Assembly (NCBI RefSeq): GCF_018138715.1
Contig: NZ_JAGSHX010000006.1
Coordinates: 9,362,001-9,426,000 of the forward strand
DNA length: 64,000 nt
Reading direction: 5' to 3'
DNA from: Streptomyces asiaticus
Lineage (GTDB): Bacteria; Actinomycetota; Actinomycetes; Streptomycetales; Streptomycetaceae
The notes below the pieces were generated by a model. It was not told the DNA's origin. It searched no databases and saw only the letters and a list, made by a program, of their open reading frames with translations. The translations under genes were made by a program, and so were the position numbers. Each line of letters opens with the position of its first letter. Position 1 is the stretch's first letter. Below are positions 62,838-64,000 of this stretch, piece after piece.

Positions 62838-63845
62838 GTGACCGTACGGCCGCTGACCTTCGTCGTGGGAACCGGACGCTGCGGTTCGACCGCTCTGTCG
62901 CGCATCCTGCGGCTGCATCCGGATCTGCTCAGCGTGAGCGAGCTGATCGCCTCGCTGGAGCCGGACGCGCTGCCCGAGGCGCCGCTGACCGGGGCGGAGT
63001 TCTGGCGGATCCTCGCCACTCCGCGGTCGTTCGCCAACCGTGTCATCCGCGACGGCATCCCGCTGCCCGAGTACCGGTATCCGCATGTCAAGGGGCGGTT
63101 CTCGGTGGCGGGCGGTGGCATTCCGGCGGTGTGCATGATGACGCTGCCCCATCTCACCGACGACCCCGACGCGCTGTTCGACGCGCTGGAGCCGGAGCTG
63201 TCCCGGCGGCCCGCGGCGCCGGTGGCCGACCACTACCGGGCGCTGTTCGACCTGCTGGGGGAGCGGTTCGGCCGGCGGGCCGTCGTGGAGCGGTCCGGCT
63301 ATTCGCTGCGGTCGGTGCCCCGGCTGAGGGAGGTCTTCCCCGAGGCCCGGTTCGTCCACCTCCACCGGGACGGCGCCGACTGCGCGCTCTCCATGAGCCG
63401 CCACCCCGGATTCCGGCTGATCCAGTTGATGACGGAGCGCGCCACGAGCACCGAGGACCTCCCGGCCGGTCTCGCGGCGTTGCTCAGCGACGACGAGGCC
63501 GATCTGCGGCCGCTGTACGAACGGTCCGTGCCCGTGGCCGAGTTCGGCGAGCTGTGGTCGAGCACGATCGTCGAGGGGCTGGGGCATCTGTCACGGCTCC
63601 CCGCCGCGATCCGGATGTCCCTGTCGTACGAGGGCCTTCTCGACGCGCCCGGGCGCGAGCTCACCCGGCTGGCCCATCACCTCGGGGTGGACCCCCTCCC
63701 GGAGTGGCTGGCGGCCGGACGCGCCTTGCTCGACGGCGACCGCCGGGGCACGGCCGCCGCCACGCTGCCGCCCGCCGAACTGGCCGCACTCCGCGAGAGC
63801 TGCGCCCCCGGCGCCCGGGCCTTGAGCCTGGCCGATGGTGGCTGA
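62838..63845 (+). CDS. Sulfotransferase family protein
   Basis: A 335-aa cytoplasmic PAPS-dependent sulfotransferase-like protein. The 5'-phosphosulfate loop is FVVGTGRCGSTALSRILR, and the 3'-phosphate motif is FVHLHRDGADCALSMSRHPGF. The C-terminal part has the SLSYEGLLDAPGRELTRLAHHLG segment of this group. The acceptor is unknown. GTG 62838 follows an A/G-rich stretch. Its stop codon lies in the first unit of the 32-bp repeat array. Confidence 0.88.
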   Translation: MTVRPLTFVVGTGRCGSTALSRILRLHPDLLSVSELIASLEPDALPEAPLTGAEFWRILATPRSFANRVIRDGIPLPEYRYPHVKGRFSVAGGGIPAVCMMTLPHLTDDPDALFDALEPELSRRPAAPVADHYRALFDLLGERFGRRAVVERSGYSLRSVPRLREVFPEARFVHLHRDGADCALSMSRHPGFRLIQLMTERATSTEDLPAGLAALLSDDEADLRPLYERSVPVAEFGELWSSTIVEGLGHLSRLPAAIRMSLSYEGLLDAPGRELTRLAHHLGVDPLPEWLAAGRALLDGDRRGTAAATLPPAELAALRESCAPGARALSLADGG

Positions 63846-64000
63846 GCGGGGCCCACAGCCTCCACCACGGCGGGTGAGCGGGGCCCACGGCCTGGCGGGC
63901 GGCGGGTGAGCGGGGCCCACGGCCTGGCGGGCGGCGGGTGAGCGGGGCCCACGGCCTGGCGGGCGGCGGGTGAGCCCGGCCCACGGCCCGGCCCACGGCT
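63843..64000. repeat. 32-bp minisatellite at the window edge
   Basis: The motif TGAGCGGGGCCCAC recurs at 63843, 63875, 63907 and 63939, with a diverged copy at 63971: five units at an exact 32-base period. Units two to four are identical; the first and last differ. It begins in the sulfotransferase stop codon and continues to the end of the window, so its full length is unknown. There are no spacers, so it is not CRISPR. Confidence 0.9.

Noticed and set aside
63843..64000. Possible CRISPR array at the right edge
   Set aside because: Units are contiguous with no spacers, and no cas genes are nearby, so it is a tandem minisatellite. The Pro/Arg-rich open frames across it are repeat artefacts.

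Overview
The window is high-GC actinobacterial DNA and almost certainly comes from a Streptomyces chromosome. Supporting signs are strong third-position GC bias, GTG starts, dense ATGA overlaps, a GylR-type glycerol regulator beside glycerol kinase, a Streptomyces-type cholesterol oxidase, Tat-dependent secreted enzymes and an ATP-grasp RiPP cassette. It looks like accessory or arm-type sequence: catabolic, secreted and regulatory genes dominate, and no ribosomal, replication or tRNA genes were recognised.

Layout. 1-4.8 kb: a likely N-succinylamino acid racemase pathway (M20 desuccinylase cut by the window edge, PucR regulator, GNAT acyltransferase, NSAR/OSBS enolase). 4.8-7.9 kb: a P450 divergent from an XRE regulator plus SDR pair. 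7.97-12.16 kb: a degenerate TniQ-type (Tn7/Tn5053-like) transposon. It has 33-bp perfect terminal inverted repeats and a frameshifted tniQ, and it encloses a piece of chromosome (5' end of a carbonic anhydrase gene, a COG4705-like membrane protein, a response regulator lacking its 3' end). 12.5-16.5 kb: ECF sigma factor, old-yellow-enzyme homologue, uppP, SseB-like protein. 16.6-21 kb: gylR-glpK, a HATPase protein and a second P450.

21.2-26.3 kb is a glucarate/galactarate module: LysR, talarate/galactarate dehydratase, GntP permease and glucarate dehydratase. 26.4-28.6 kb is a four-gene run of Roadblock/LC7-like and PATAN/DUF4388-like proteins with no GTPase. 30-37.2 kb is a second sugar-type catabolic operon: LysR, 2-hydroxyacid dehydrogenase, MR/MLE enolase, ABC importer without its own ATPase, and a TIM-barrel isomerase. 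37.3-39.8 kb is a decaying zone with a frameshifted secreted protein and an N-terminally truncated, frameshifted GH92 mannosidase. Then follow a stand-alone DUF3662 protein, a secreted phosphatase, MarR, a secreted polysaccharide lyase and a TetR/MFS pair with two visible operators.

46-54.4 kb: pyruvate carboxylase, a D-galactonate dehydratase-like enolase, cholesterol oxidase and a GH15 hydrolase. 54.6-56.8 kb: a graspetide-type RiPP cassette (ATP-grasp maturase, 63-aa precursor, and a methyltransferase whose membership is uncertain). 57-59 kb: a NarL-type two-component system with in-frame repeat tracts in both partners. The rest holds MscS, MFS, a secreted endonuclease/phosphatase-fold protein, a sulfotransferase and a 32-bp minisatellite that runs off the window edge.

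Taken together, five enolase-superfamily enzymes, two dedicated transport systems and their LysR regulators suggest a region specialised in plant-derived sugar acids and D-amino acids. The RiPP cassette, the Roadblock cluster and the captured-DNA transposon are the least conventional parts.
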